Positions 1 to 5,652 of a stretch of DNA of 5,652 nt are shown here, in pieces (position 1 is the stretch's first letter; each line of letters starts with the position of its first letter). Both the position numbers and the translations under genes were made by a program. The DNA lies in assembly GCA_913031095.1 (NCBI GenBank), contig CAJWGH010000081.1, positions 1 to 5,652 of the forward strand. The letters run 5' to 3'. The stretch comes from an uncultured Chloroflexota bacterium. Lineage in GTDB: Bacteria; Chloroflexota; Dehalococcoidia; UBA3495. Below the pieces are notes generated by a model. The model was given only the letters and a program-made list of their open reading frames with translations, ran no database searches and had not been told where the DNA came from.

Positions 1-642
1 GGTGCGATTGTTCTCCCACTCTGCCAGTCGGGCTTCTAGAGAATGCTGTCGGAGGGCCATGGTCAAGTCGCCTCGGGTGCGCTCCAGGACCCCGCGCATG
101 GCGTCTGTGCTGTGCCTGAGACCGCTGGTCACTCCCTCAGGAAAGTCGATAGTGACCAGCACGCTATACATCTCGTCCATTATGTCCATGAATTCTTGGC
201 AACCATCTACCGCGTCGCGCCTTAGAGCGTCCAGGATATATCGGCGGAGTTCACCGATGACTTCAGCCATGCCGTTGATATAGGCTGCGGCGTCAACCTT
301 CAAATCATTGATGGAAGGAATATCAGAGCCTGATATGACCGCTAAGGTGACGTTCGCTTCGGTGAATTCTTTGCGTGCATCGTTCATGAATCCGGCGTTG
401 AATATGGACGGACTACTGGCGGCTATGTGATCCGCGTCACTGAGCCTGGCGGCGCCTTTACTGATTAACTCCCGGGCGTCTTCGAAAGCCCCACGGTGCA
501 CGGCCCGAATGGCGTTGGCGGAGAACCGGATAACCTCTCTGGAGACTGAAAGGGCTTGTTCTCGGTCGCGGTTTCTCTCCGCGAGCTCCTCGATCACGGA
601 AGCGCCGATCGATGATAGGTATACGCTATATCGCGATGGCAT
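1..642 (-). CDS. Translin-family nucleic-acid-binding protein (C-terminus beyond left edge)
   Basis: The frame is open for 214 codons from ATG at 642 to the window edge. The family call rests on the C-terminal part: a GELRR helix near residues 130-134, then a 'VLVTIDFPEGVTSGLR' segment and 'ERTRGDLT', the typical end signature of Translin/TRAX proteins (seen in archaeal and some bacterial homologues). Near the N-terminus, 'SREVIRFSANAIRAVHRG' matches the first conserved helix. An acidic pair, E92 and E95 in 'KEFTEA', sits where TRAX has its catalytic 'EYVEA' glutamates. Translins are all-helical proteins that form oligomeric shells binding single-stranded RNA or DNA; TRAX-type members cleave RNA. 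The length is near the family norm, so little is missing. The start is supported by a GGGGTG Shine-Dalgarno 8 nt upstream and by TAATG overlap with the preceding small ORF. It is the fourth gene of a minus-strand operon. Family fairly certain; nuclease activity is inference. Confidence 0.85.
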   Translation of the reverse strand, partial: MPSRYSVYLSSIGASVIEELAERNRDREQALSVSREVIRFSANAIRAVHRGAFEDARELISKGAARLSDADHIAASSPSIFNAGFMNDARKEFTEANVTLAVISGSDIPSINDLKVDAAAYINGMAEVIGELRRYILDALRRDAVDGCQEFMDIMDEMYSVLVTIDFPEGVTSGLRHSTDAMRGVLERTRGDLTMALRQHSLEARLAEWENNRT

Positions 643-752
643 TAGATACGCACCCCGGCTTCTTCTATTATCTTCACAAGATTGGCGGTGGCGGCTTCCA
701 AGCAGTGGAAGATCGCCTGGTAGCGGCTATAATCACGACCCGGGCCGGTCAC
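642..752 (-). CDS. Small hypothetical protein, 36 aa, between fmdB and the translin gene
   Basis: This short frame starts with GTG at 752-750, sharing GTGA with the stop of the upstream fmdB gene, and ends with TAA at 644-642, sharing TAATG with the translin start. It fills the gap between the two genes exactly. The product starts with a short polar Gly/Pro segment, followed by about 28 residues with the spacing of an amphipathic helix ('YSRYQAIFHCLEA', then 'NLVKIIEEAGVRI'). It has one Cys, no signal peptide and no membrane segment. Third-position base use resembles that of its neighbours. A possible ribosome site (AAAGG) lies about 9 nt before the GTG. I recognise no family. The fit of both overlaps argues for a real coupled gene, perhaps a helper of the translin protein. 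Alternatively it is a translated spacer that only couples its neighbours. Confidence 0.5.
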   Translation of the reverse strand: MTGPGRDYSRYQAIFHCLEAATANLVKIIEEAGVRI

Positions 753-1090
753 AACTCCATGCCTTTGGGTGTCTCTCCCGACCGGGCGGCGTCGATGTTG
801 TCCCGCACGGATTTCGGCATCTCCTTGCCGAATTTACTGTAAGCGTCTTCCACTCCTCGGCCGATATTACCGGGATCGTTGTAGTAATCGGGCGACCGGT
901 GTTCGTTGCCGAGGAGAGAACTCCGGTTGCCCGACGAGACCGTCTTGCCCAAGGCGAAGGAAGACATCCGCCGCTCCATGTCCTTGCTTTGGCAGTGGGA
1001 ACAGGCGGCCTCGATCTCGCTGTTGATTGACCTTAGGAAGAACGAGGTGAGTTTAGTGCAGGTCTGACATCGGTATTCGTAGATAGGCAT
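749..1090 (-). CDS. FmdB-family zinc-ribbon protein (second copy)
   Basis: The 113-residue product opens with 'MPIYEYRCQTC', the hallmark of the FmdB putative regulatory protein family (CxxC_CXXC_SSSS zinc ribbon). The two zinc knuckles are C8-C11 and C30-C33, followed by 'MERRMSSFALG'. The remaining ~65 residues are polar, rich in Ser, Asn, Gly and charged residues, and look mostly disordered, with a short 'SKFGKEMPKSV' segment similar to the C-terminal 'KKEMGG' of the neighbouring copy. The family is named after a protein linked to formamidase expression in Methylophilus, but its molecular role is unproven; nucleic-acid or protein binding through the ribbon is inference. ATG at 1090 has GGGAG upstream at a good distance. 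The stop overlaps the GTG of the following small ORF by four bases, and the gene lies 47 nt after the first fmdB copy in the same operon. Confidence 0.88.
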   Translation of the reverse strand: MPIYEYRCQTCTKLTSFFLRSINSEIEAACSHCQSKDMERRMSSFALGKTVSSGNRSSLLGNEHRSPDYYNDPGNIGRGVEDAYSKFGKEMPKSVRDNIDAARSGETPKGMEL

Positions 1091-1103
1091 GGAGAGTGTC
1101 TCC
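1091..1103 (-). promoter_or_regulatory. Small hairpin covering the fmdB ribosome-binding site
   Basis: On the minus strand GGAGA, CAC, TCTCC forms a perfect 5-bp stem with a 3-nt loop, ending directly at the ATG at 1090. The left arm contains the Shine-Dalgarno of the downstream fmdB gene. If it folds, ribosome entry would be reduced unless translation of the upstream gene or a bound factor opens it. The structure is seen; the regulatory effect is inferred. Confidence 0.4.
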
Positions 1104-1107
1104 CGAA

Positions 1108-1139
1108 AGCTGACGGCCCCTAGCTGAGGGCTGTCAGCT
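1108..1139 (-). promoter_or_regulatory. Intercistronic 12-bp inverted repeat between the two fmdB genes
   Basis: The arms at 1108-1119 and 1128-1139 pair over 12 bp with a single non-Watson-Crick position, around an 8-nt loop. The arm at 1128-1139 overlaps the TAG stop of the first fmdB gene (1140-1138). In the minus-strand transcript no run of U follows, so a standard terminator is unlikely. Possible roles are mRNA processing, 3'-end stability of the first cistron, or a partial attenuator. The loop itself contains TCAGCT, which can also pair with the AGCTGA of the first arm, allowing an alternative fold. Confidence 0.5.
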
Positions 1140-1452
1140 ACGAATTCTTGATGTCCTTGCGTTCACGGCTGAAGTCGGGCGTTGTCTGGCCGCCCATCTC
1201 CTTTTTGATTCGCCCCATGTAGTTGTCTACGCTGGCGGAGTCGCTTTCATTGACGTCCCCCATGGTCTCTTGGCTGGGTGTCCAGTTGAGACTATCACCC
1301 CAGGAACCACGGAAGGAGAACTTGGAGATAATCTTCTCCATATTAATGCCGTGACAGTGATTACAGGCCGGCTGGGTTCCACCGGACCTGGTTCGGACTA
1401 GGACAGAAGTGATTTCTTGGCAGTCGCCGCAGCGGTATTCGTAAAGGGGCAC
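1138..1452 (-). CDS. FmdB-family zinc-ribbon protein (first copy)
   Basis: This 104-residue protein begins 'MPLYEYRCGDC' and has zinc-ligand pairs C8-C11 and C30-C33 at exactly the same positions as the downstream copy. 'NMEKIISKFSFRG' follows the second knuckle, and a charged tail 'YMGRIKKEMGG' is typical of the longer FmdB proteins. It is a small, soluble putative regulatory zinc ribbon with no known biochemical reaction. The start is GTG at 1452; no in-frame ATG or TTG was found just upstream, and a weak GGA lies about 8 nt before it. It is the first well-supported gene of the minus operon. The two copies have diverged strongly outside the ribbon, so the duplication is old or the genes were recruited separately. 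Confidence 0.88.
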   Translation of the reverse strand: MPLYEYRCGDCQEITSVLVRTRSGGTQPACNHCHGINMEKIISKFSFRGSWGDSLNWTPSQETMGDVNESDSASVDNYMGRIKKEMGGQTTPDFSRERKDIKNS

Positions 1453-1456
1453 TAGA

Positions 1457-1711
1457 TCAGTCCATATAGGGCAAGATTATCTGCGTCGGAATTGTACCCC
1501 CCATTTTAACATGAGCGAATTCGGGTACATCTATCCGGCCAATAACACCTTTCGTCTTGAGGTGATCTAGGAGCGTGCATCGGTCAAGTTTGTGTTGGCA
1601 GTCAACTCCGACCAATCCTAATGGTGGTTCGATGGGCTCAGTACGGATGGTTTCCCATATGAAATTGAGGCAACGGAAATCGCCTTCAATGGCTACCGTG
1701 AAGGGAGCGAG
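1457..1711 (-). other. Coding-like open stretch without a clear start (possible gene remnant)
   Basis: On the minus strand, 84 codons run without a stop from 1711 to TGA at 1459-1457, ending 4 nt before the fmdB GTG. The translation has a natural composition, for example 'LLDHLKTKGVIGRIDVPEF' near its middle. An in-frame TGA lies immediately upstream (1714-1712), and the only ATG codons are near the end; one TTG (1615) has no spaced ribosome site. The plus strand in the same register also reads in a protein-like way ('YEIEATEIAFNGYREG') but is broken by TAG at 1568 and TAA at 1619. One of the two may be a decayed gene. I recognise neither product. Apart from this and the promoter box below, I see nothing in the 1453-1803 spacer. 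Confidence 0.3.
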
Positions 1712-1727
1712 TCAGCATTGGCTATTG

Positions 1728-1733
1728 TATAAT
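1728..1733 (+). promoter_or_regulatory. Putative polA -10 box (TATAAT)
   Basis: A perfect TATAAT lies about 70 nt before the preferred polA start. It would place transcription initiation near 1740 and leave a leader of roughly 64 nt. No good -35 hexamer is seen at 16-18 bp upstream. On the other strand the overlapping bases read TACAAT (1729-1724), so divergent promoters may share this site. It also overlaps the alternative polA ATG at 1732, which could not be used from this promoter. Confidence 0.4.
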
Positions 1734-1803
1734 GCGGCCACTTGAGCCGCTGGATTTACACGCTGACGACGGATTTCAACCCGGACTGTGCCGAGGTGCC
1801 GCC

Positions 1804-4626
1804 ATGGCGGATGAACAAGCCCATACATTACCCCTATTCGGCGACGACCAACCGGAAGTCTCTGAGGATCCCTCTGCCAAGGAACTGGTGGCCGTCAAAG
1901 AACGTGAGCCGCTGTTGATGATTATGGACGGCCACGCCATGGTCCACCGTTCTTTCCGGGCGATATCCACTCAACGGCATCTGACGGTGAACGCCACTGG
2001 CGAAGATGTGACCGGAGTGTACGGGTTCGCTAATGTGTTCCTGCGCGCACTAAATGAGTGGAATCCCGCTTATTGCGCCATCGCATTTGATATGTCGGCC
2101 CCCACCTTCCGGCACAAACAGTTCCCGGAGTACAAGGCCCAGCGAGAGTCCACCCCCGAAGAACTGCGCCCGCAGTTTGGCCGCGTGAAGCAGTTGATGG
2201 AGGCTTTTGGCGTCGCCGTATACGAACTGGAAGGTTGGGAGGCGGATGACGTCATCGGCACACTTTCGGCCCAGGCGGAGAAGATCGGCTTGGACTCCGT
2301 CATCCTCACTGGAGACAGGGACACTTTTCAGTTGATCTCCCCCAAGGTAAGGGTAGATCTCGCTTCCAGCATCCAGGACCGGCGTGTCTACGACGAAGCT
2401 GAACTGTCGGAACGCTACTCAGGGCTCACCGCCTCACAGCAGACCGACTTCAAGGCTCTGTTGGGTGACACTTCTGACAACATCCCAGGTGTGCCCAAAG
2501 TAGGCGAGAAGACAGCCATCGCCCTGCTCAACGATTACCAGAGCCTCGAGGGCATCTACGAGCACATAGACGATGTAAGCCGGCCCAGCGTTAAGCAGTC
2601 TCTGGAGGAGTTCAAAGACCGTGCATTCTCTAACCGGGACCTGATGACCATCGACCGGAAGAGCCCAGTGGAATTAGATCTGGAAAAGGCCAAGTTTGGT
2701 GACTTCGACCGGAACTCCGTGGTTCAGCTGATGACAGAACTAGAGTTCTTTACGGTCATCCCCCGCATACCTGAGACGACTTCCCAAGTGGCGGTCGAAG
2801 CCAACGAGGCTCCAACTCAGGCGCCAAGTGAAAGCGCAGACTATACATTAGTTCAGACTAAAGAGCAGCTGGAACAGATGTTGGACACGCTGCATGAGGC
2901 CGGCAGCTTCTCCTTCGATACTGAGACCACAGGTCTAGATGCTGTTCAAGCGGGATTGGTAGGCCTGAGTTTCTCCACTTCGCCCTCGGTAGCCTGGTAC
3001 GTACCAGTAGGGCACCTGGAGGGCGAGCAGATACCTCTGGAAGAAGTCCTGGCAGCGGTGCGTCCGTTGTTTGAGTCGCCGGATATCAGCAAGTGCGCCC
3101 ACAACGCAAATTACGATATGACGATACTTGCCAGCCACGGCATCGAATGCCAGGGAGTTGATTTCGACACCATGGTCGCCGCTCACCTCTTAAGCCGCGG
3201 ACAACTGGGTCTGAAGAATCTGGCTCTTGATGTACTGGGCCAAGAGATGACTCCCATCACGGAGTTGATCGGCACCGGGCGCAAGCAGCTTTCTTTCGAT
3301 CAAGTTGACATAACTATGGCAGCACCGTACGCAGCAGCAGATGCAGATATGACAGGCCGGCTGAGGTTGGCATTCGAAGAACCGGTGGTACGAGAGGCTA
3401 TGAGCTCGCTGATGACCGACATGGAGATGCCGTTGGTGCCGGTATTGGTGACCATGCAACGCCACGGCATCAAGCTGGACGCAGCTGCCCTGCGGGAGAT
3501 GTCTGAGGATCTGCGAGAGCAGATGTTCCAGACGGAAGAGGAACTGTACAAGTCTATCGGCCACACAGTGAATATTAACTCCCCTCAGCAATTGAGCGAC
3601 CTGCTTTTCAATGAGATCGGTCTGCCCAAGACCAAACGGACGAAGACCGGCTATTCCACCGACGCCAACTCCCTGGAGGGCCTGAAAGGCCTGCATCCGG
3701 TGGTGGATCAGATACTGGACTACCGTCAGGTTTCGAAACTTAAATCGACCTATGTGGACGCACTGCCAGGCATGGTCAATCCGGCAACCGGCCGCGTGCA
3801 TACTAGCTACAATCAGACCGGATCAGCGACCGGGCGCATGTCCAGCAGTGACCCGAACTTGCAGAACATCCCCATACGCACCGAGTTGGGTCGACAGGTG
3901 AGAAAGGCGTTTGTTGCAGACGGCGCCCCCGACTGGCTGCTGTTCTCGGCAGACTACTCACAGATCGAATTGCGGGTTCTGGCCCACATTTCCCAGGACC
4001 CAGGCTTGCTTGACGCTTTCCAGCGAGGCGAGGATATTCACTCGTCCACTGCCTCTTTGATGTTTGAAGTGCCGCTGAACGAGGTTAATGCTGAGCAGCG
4101 ACGTATCGCCAAAGTGCTTAATTTTGGAGTGATCTATGGACTGTCTCCCCACGGCATATCTCAGCAGACTGGCTTCAGCCGAGAGGAAGGAGCATCGTTT
4201 ATCGAGAACTACTTCAGTAAGTACCCTGGCATCAACGACTACTTGGATCAGGTGAAAGTAAAAGCCAGGGCAGACCAATACGTGGAGACCCTGCTGGGGC
4301 GTCGCCGCTACCTGCCGGACATCAATAGTCCCAATTTCAACGTGCGCGGTGGAGCAGAGCGCATGGCCATTAATATGCCCATCCAAGGCACAGCAGCCGA
4401 CATAATGAAGCTGGCCATGATTAGGGTCCAGAACCGACTGGATGAGGAGGGCTTGCAGACCAAGATGCTCCTTCAGGTGCATGACGAACTGGTCTTCGAG
4501 ACCCCTAAAGAAGAGATGAGAGCCCTCAAAGACTTGGTCTTTGATGAGATGCCTGCCGCTATGGACCTGGACGTAACCCTCAAAGTGGATGCTAAGTGGG
4601 GACAAACTTGGGGAGACATGGAGTAG
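1804..4626 (+). CDS. polA: DNA polymerase I (5' nuclease, 3'-5' proofreading, polymerase)
   Basis: PolA removes RNA primers, fills gaps and acts in excision repair. All three domains are complete in the 940-residue product. The 5' nuclease (about 37-310) has D42 in 'IMDGHAMVHRSF', 'EADD' (146-149), 'GDRD' (170-173) and 'GDTSDNIPG' with D222 and D225. A Pro/Ala/Glu linker covers about 322-345. The 3'-5' exonuclease keeps D372 and E374 ('DTETTGLD'), D438 ('HNANYD'), Y509 and D513, so proofreading should be active. The polymerase has motif A D717 and E722 ('DYSQIELR'), O-helix R766, K770, F774, Y778, and motif C H893-D894-E895; from the last exonuclease motif onward these sit exactly 12 residues beyond the E. 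coli numbers. ATG 1804 is chosen because GAGGTG lies 5 nt upstream; an in-frame ATG at 1732 would add 24 residues but overlaps the TATAAT box. The tail before the nuclease domain is about 29 residues longer than in E. coli and contains 'TLPLF' (8-12). Confidence 0.97.
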   Translation: MADEQAHTLPLFGDDQPEVSEDPSAKELVAVKEREPLLMIMDGHAMVHRSFRAISTQRHLTVNATGEDVTGVYGFANVFLRALNEWNPAYCAIAFDMSAPTFRHKQFPEYKAQRESTPEELRPQFGRVKQLMEAFGVAVYELEGWEADDVIGTLSAQAEKIGLDSVILTGDRDTFQLISPKVRVDLASSIQDRRVYDEAELSERYSGLTASQQTDFKALLGDTSDNIPGVPKVGEKTAIALLNDYQSLEGIYEHIDDVSRPSVKQSLEEFKDRAFSNRDLMTIDRKSPVELDLEKAKFGDFDRNSVVQLMTELEFFTVIPRIPETTSQVAVEANEAPTQAPSESADYTLVQTKEQLEQMLDTLHEAGSFSFDTETTGLDAVQAGLVGLSFSTSPSVAWYVPVGHLEGEQIPLEEVLAAVRPLFESPDISKCAHNANYDMTILASHGIECQGVDFDTMVAAHLLSRGQLGLKNLALDVLGQEMTPITELIGTGRKQLSFDQVDITMAAPYAAADADMTGRLRLAFEEPVVREAMSSLMTDMEMPLVPVLVTMQRHGIKLDAAALREMSEDLREQMFQTEEELYKSIGHTVNINSPQQLSDLLFNEIGLPKTKRTKTGYSTDANSLEGLKGLHPVVDQILDYRQVSKLKSTYVDALPGMVNPATGRVHTSYNQTGSATGRMSSSDPNLQNIPIRTELGRQVRKAFVADGAPDWLLFSADYSQIELRVLAHISQDPGLLDAFQRGEDIHSSTASLMFEVPLNEVNAEQRRIAKVLNFGVIYGLSPHGISQQTGFSREEGASFIENYFSKYPGINDYLDQVKVKARADQYVETLLGRRRYLPDINSPNFNVRGGAERMAINMPIQGTAADIMKLAMIRVQNRLDEEGLQTKMLLQVHDELVFETPKEEMRALKDLVFDEMPAAMDLDVTLKVDAKWGQTWGDME

Positions 4627-4691
4627 ACGGTAGGATCACGGATTCTATATGGCTGTGGTGCACCCACCGCCCACAGGAATAACAACTAGAT

Positions 4692-5570
4692 ATGGAACTC
4701 TATCGCAGCTTTATATTTGTGCCCGGTAACAGGGAGAACATGCTGGAACGGGCGAAGTCATTCAAGGCCGATGTGATTATGGTTGACCTGGAGGATTCGG
4801 TTCCTCCGGGTGAGAAAGTCACCGCCAGAGATATAGCTAAGGATTGGGTGCCGACGCTGCGCCGCGAAGGGCATCGTGTCATGGTACGGGTCAATTCTTT
4901 GGACACGGGTTTAACCCGCTCAGAACTTGAAACGTTGGTGTCTCCGGACCTCTACGGCATCAGCTTGGGCAAGGTAGAGTCAAAGTGGAATATCCTGGAC
5001 GTTGACCGGATACTGCGCGCCATCGAGCCGTTGGCAGGCGTTGAACCAGGTTTAACTAAGATTGTTGCCTGGGCCGAGACGGCCAGCGCGTTGGTTGACG
5101 CCAAAGATATCGCAGCATCATCCTCAAGGGTTATAGCGTTGGCCTTTGGCGCCGAGGATTTCACGAATGACATGGGTATCGAGCGTTCGGACGCCGGAGA
5201 CGAGGTCCAGGTGCCACGGTCTTTGGTGCCAGTGGCGGCAAGGGCAGCTAACGTTGCTTCCCTGGACTCTCCATTCGTGGCATTCCAAGACCCGGGTGCG
5301 TTGCGTGCTGACGCACAGAGGGCTCGTCAGATGGGCTACACCGGCAAGCATGCTATTCACCCGGCCCAGCTTGACATAATAAACGAAGTATTCAGCCCAG
5401 CACCTGATGAAGTCGCCTATGCCCGGAGAATAATAGAAGCTTGGGACAAGGCCCAAGCCGAAGGACGCGGCTCCCTAGCCATGGACGGCCGTATGGTAGA
5501 CGTGCCGGTGGTGAAACGAGCCCAGAACCTGTTGGCCTTCGCCGACGCCGTAGAAGCCCAAGGGCGCTAA
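4692..5570 (+). CDS. CitE-like / malyl-CoA lyase-like enzyme (HpcH/HpaI aldolase family)
   Basis: The 292-residue product matches the citrate lyase beta-subunit-like family, TIM-barrel enzymes that cleave or form C-C bonds of CoA thioesters such as malyl-CoA or citramalyl-CoA with Mg2+. It opens with 'YRSFIFVPGN' and shows D32-L-E34-D ('VDLEDSV'), R66 ('MVRVNSLD'), 'KVES' at 94-97, the putative Mg2+ ligands E129 ('AWAETA') and D156 ('FGAEDF'), 'GKHAIHPAQ' and a C-terminal 'MVDVPVVKRAQ'. The length is normal for the family. No citD, citF or citG lies beside it, so a role in classical citrate lyase is unlikely; malyl-, methylmalyl- or citramalyl-CoA lyase, or a thioesterase, are all possible, and sequence alone does not fix the substrate. 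It starts 65 nt after polA. An AGGA at 4675-4678 is 13 nt from the ATG, a long spacing, and a weak 6-bp stem (4653-4658 with 4671-4676) abuts it. Confidence 0.9.
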   Translation: MELYRSFIFVPGNRENMLERAKSFKADVIMVDLEDSVPPGEKVTARDIAKDWVPTLRREGHRVMVRVNSLDTGLTRSELETLVSPDLYGISLGKVESKWNILDVDRILRAIEPLAGVEPGLTKIVAWAETASALVDAKDIAASSSRVIALAFGAEDFTNDMGIERSDAGDEVQVPRSLVPVAARAANVASLDSPFVAFQDPGALRADAQRARQMGYTGKHAIHPAQLDIINEVFSPAPDEVAYARRIIEAWDKAQAEGRGSLAMDGRMVDVPVVKRAQNLLAFADAVEAQGR

Positions 5571-5596
5571 GCGCCGCTTTCTTAGGCAGTGAAAAC

Positions 5597-5652
5597 TTGA
5601 AAGATGATTTTCAAAAGACGGATCGTATCGTTCTGGAAGGCATGCGCTTTTA
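5597..5652 (+). CDS. folB: Probable dihydroneopterin aldolase, N-terminal fragment at right edge
   Basis: Only the first ~18 codons are in the window. They read 'KTDRIVLEGMRF' followed by a TA that would give Tyr, which matches the conserved start of dihydroneopterin aldolases ('DxIxLxGMRFYGYHG'). That enzyme converts dihydroneopterin to hydroxymethyl-dihydropterin in folate synthesis. No in-frame ATG precedes the motif; TTG at 5597 is the best start, with a weak AGG several bases upstream. It lies 26 nt after the citE-like gene and may be co-transcribed with it. The call depends on a short motif, so it is moderately sure. Confidence 0.55.
   Translation, partial: MKDDFQKTDRIVLEGMRF

Noticed and set aside
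2..1030. Plus-strand open frames opposite the translin and fmdB genes, including one of about 170 codons at 509-1030
   Set aside because: They are Arg/Ser/Pro-rich and overlap minus-strand genes with clear family motifs, so they are shadow frames.
1511..1570. Plus-strand 19-codon ORF (ATG to TAG)
   Set aside because: It has no Shine-Dalgarno and lies in the ambiguous coding-like stretch; too short to support alone.
1732..1803. Upstream ATG extending polA by 24 residues
   Set aside because: It overlaps the TATAAT box, the added residues match no PolA feature, and ATG 1804 has a well-spaced GAGGTG.
3190..4605. Two long minus-strand open frames (about 200 codons each) inside polA
   Set aside because: They lie wholly opposite a complete, motif-verified polA, and their translations are rich in His, Gln, Leu and Cys with no recognisable domain. 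They are antisense shadows.
4653..4676. Possible 6-bp stem between polA and the citE-like gene
   Set aside because: It is a short stem with a 12-nt loop and no U run, so it is not a convincing terminator or riboswitch.
5124..5456. Minus-strand 110-codon frame opposite the citE-like gene
   Set aside because: The citE-like frame shows conserved motifs throughout; the antisense product has no domain or ribosome site.
5563..5583. GGCGC-TAA-GCGCC hairpin over the citE stop, followed by a short T-rich run
   Set aside because: The stem is only 5 bp with a 3-nt loop, the T run is broken, and a probable co-oriented gene starts 26 nt after the stop. It is too weak to call a terminator.
1..5652. CRISPR array, tRNA/rRNA, insertion sequence or attachment site
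   Set aside because: No regular direct repeats, cloverleaf, transposase or terminal inverted repeats were seen on either strand.

Overview
This is a bacterial chromosomal window holding two divergent gene groups and no mobile element. A family A DNA polymerase with a 5' nuclease domain shows it is bacterial. A Translin-family protein beside small FmdB-type zinc ribbons, next to a proofreading-competent PolA, suggests an uncultured Chloroflexota (Dehalococcoidia/SAR202-like) genome. That placement is an inference, not something the sequence proves.

Left half, minus strand (about 1452 down to the left edge): a compact operon reads right to left. It encodes two tandem FmdB-family zinc-ribbon proteins (1452-1138 and 1090-749), an unlisted 36-residue small ORF (752-642) and a Translin-family protein (642 to beyond base 1). 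The last three are chained by overlapping stop and start codons (GTGA, then TAATG), which implies coupled translation. A 12-bp hairpin and a small hairpin over a Shine-Dalgarno lie between the two fmdB genes.

Middle (1453-1803): a spacer between divergent genes. It holds a TATAAT box that probably drives polA, and a stop-free minus-strand stretch (1711-1457) that looks coding but has no normal start. The opposite strand in the same codon register also looks partly coding, so this may be a decayed gene.

Right half, plus strand: polA (best start 1804) encodes a complete three-domain DNA polymerase I with all catalytic residues visible and an N-terminal tail carrying a sliding-clamp-binding-like motif. 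It is followed by a stand-alone CitE-like/malyl-CoA-lyase-like enzyme (4692-5570). At the right edge are the first residues of what looks like dihydroneopterin aldolase (folB).

The minus operon looks like a nucleic-acid-binding or RNA-metabolism group. The plus group combines DNA replication/repair with two small-molecule enzymes and is probably co-oriented housekeeping rather than one pathway.
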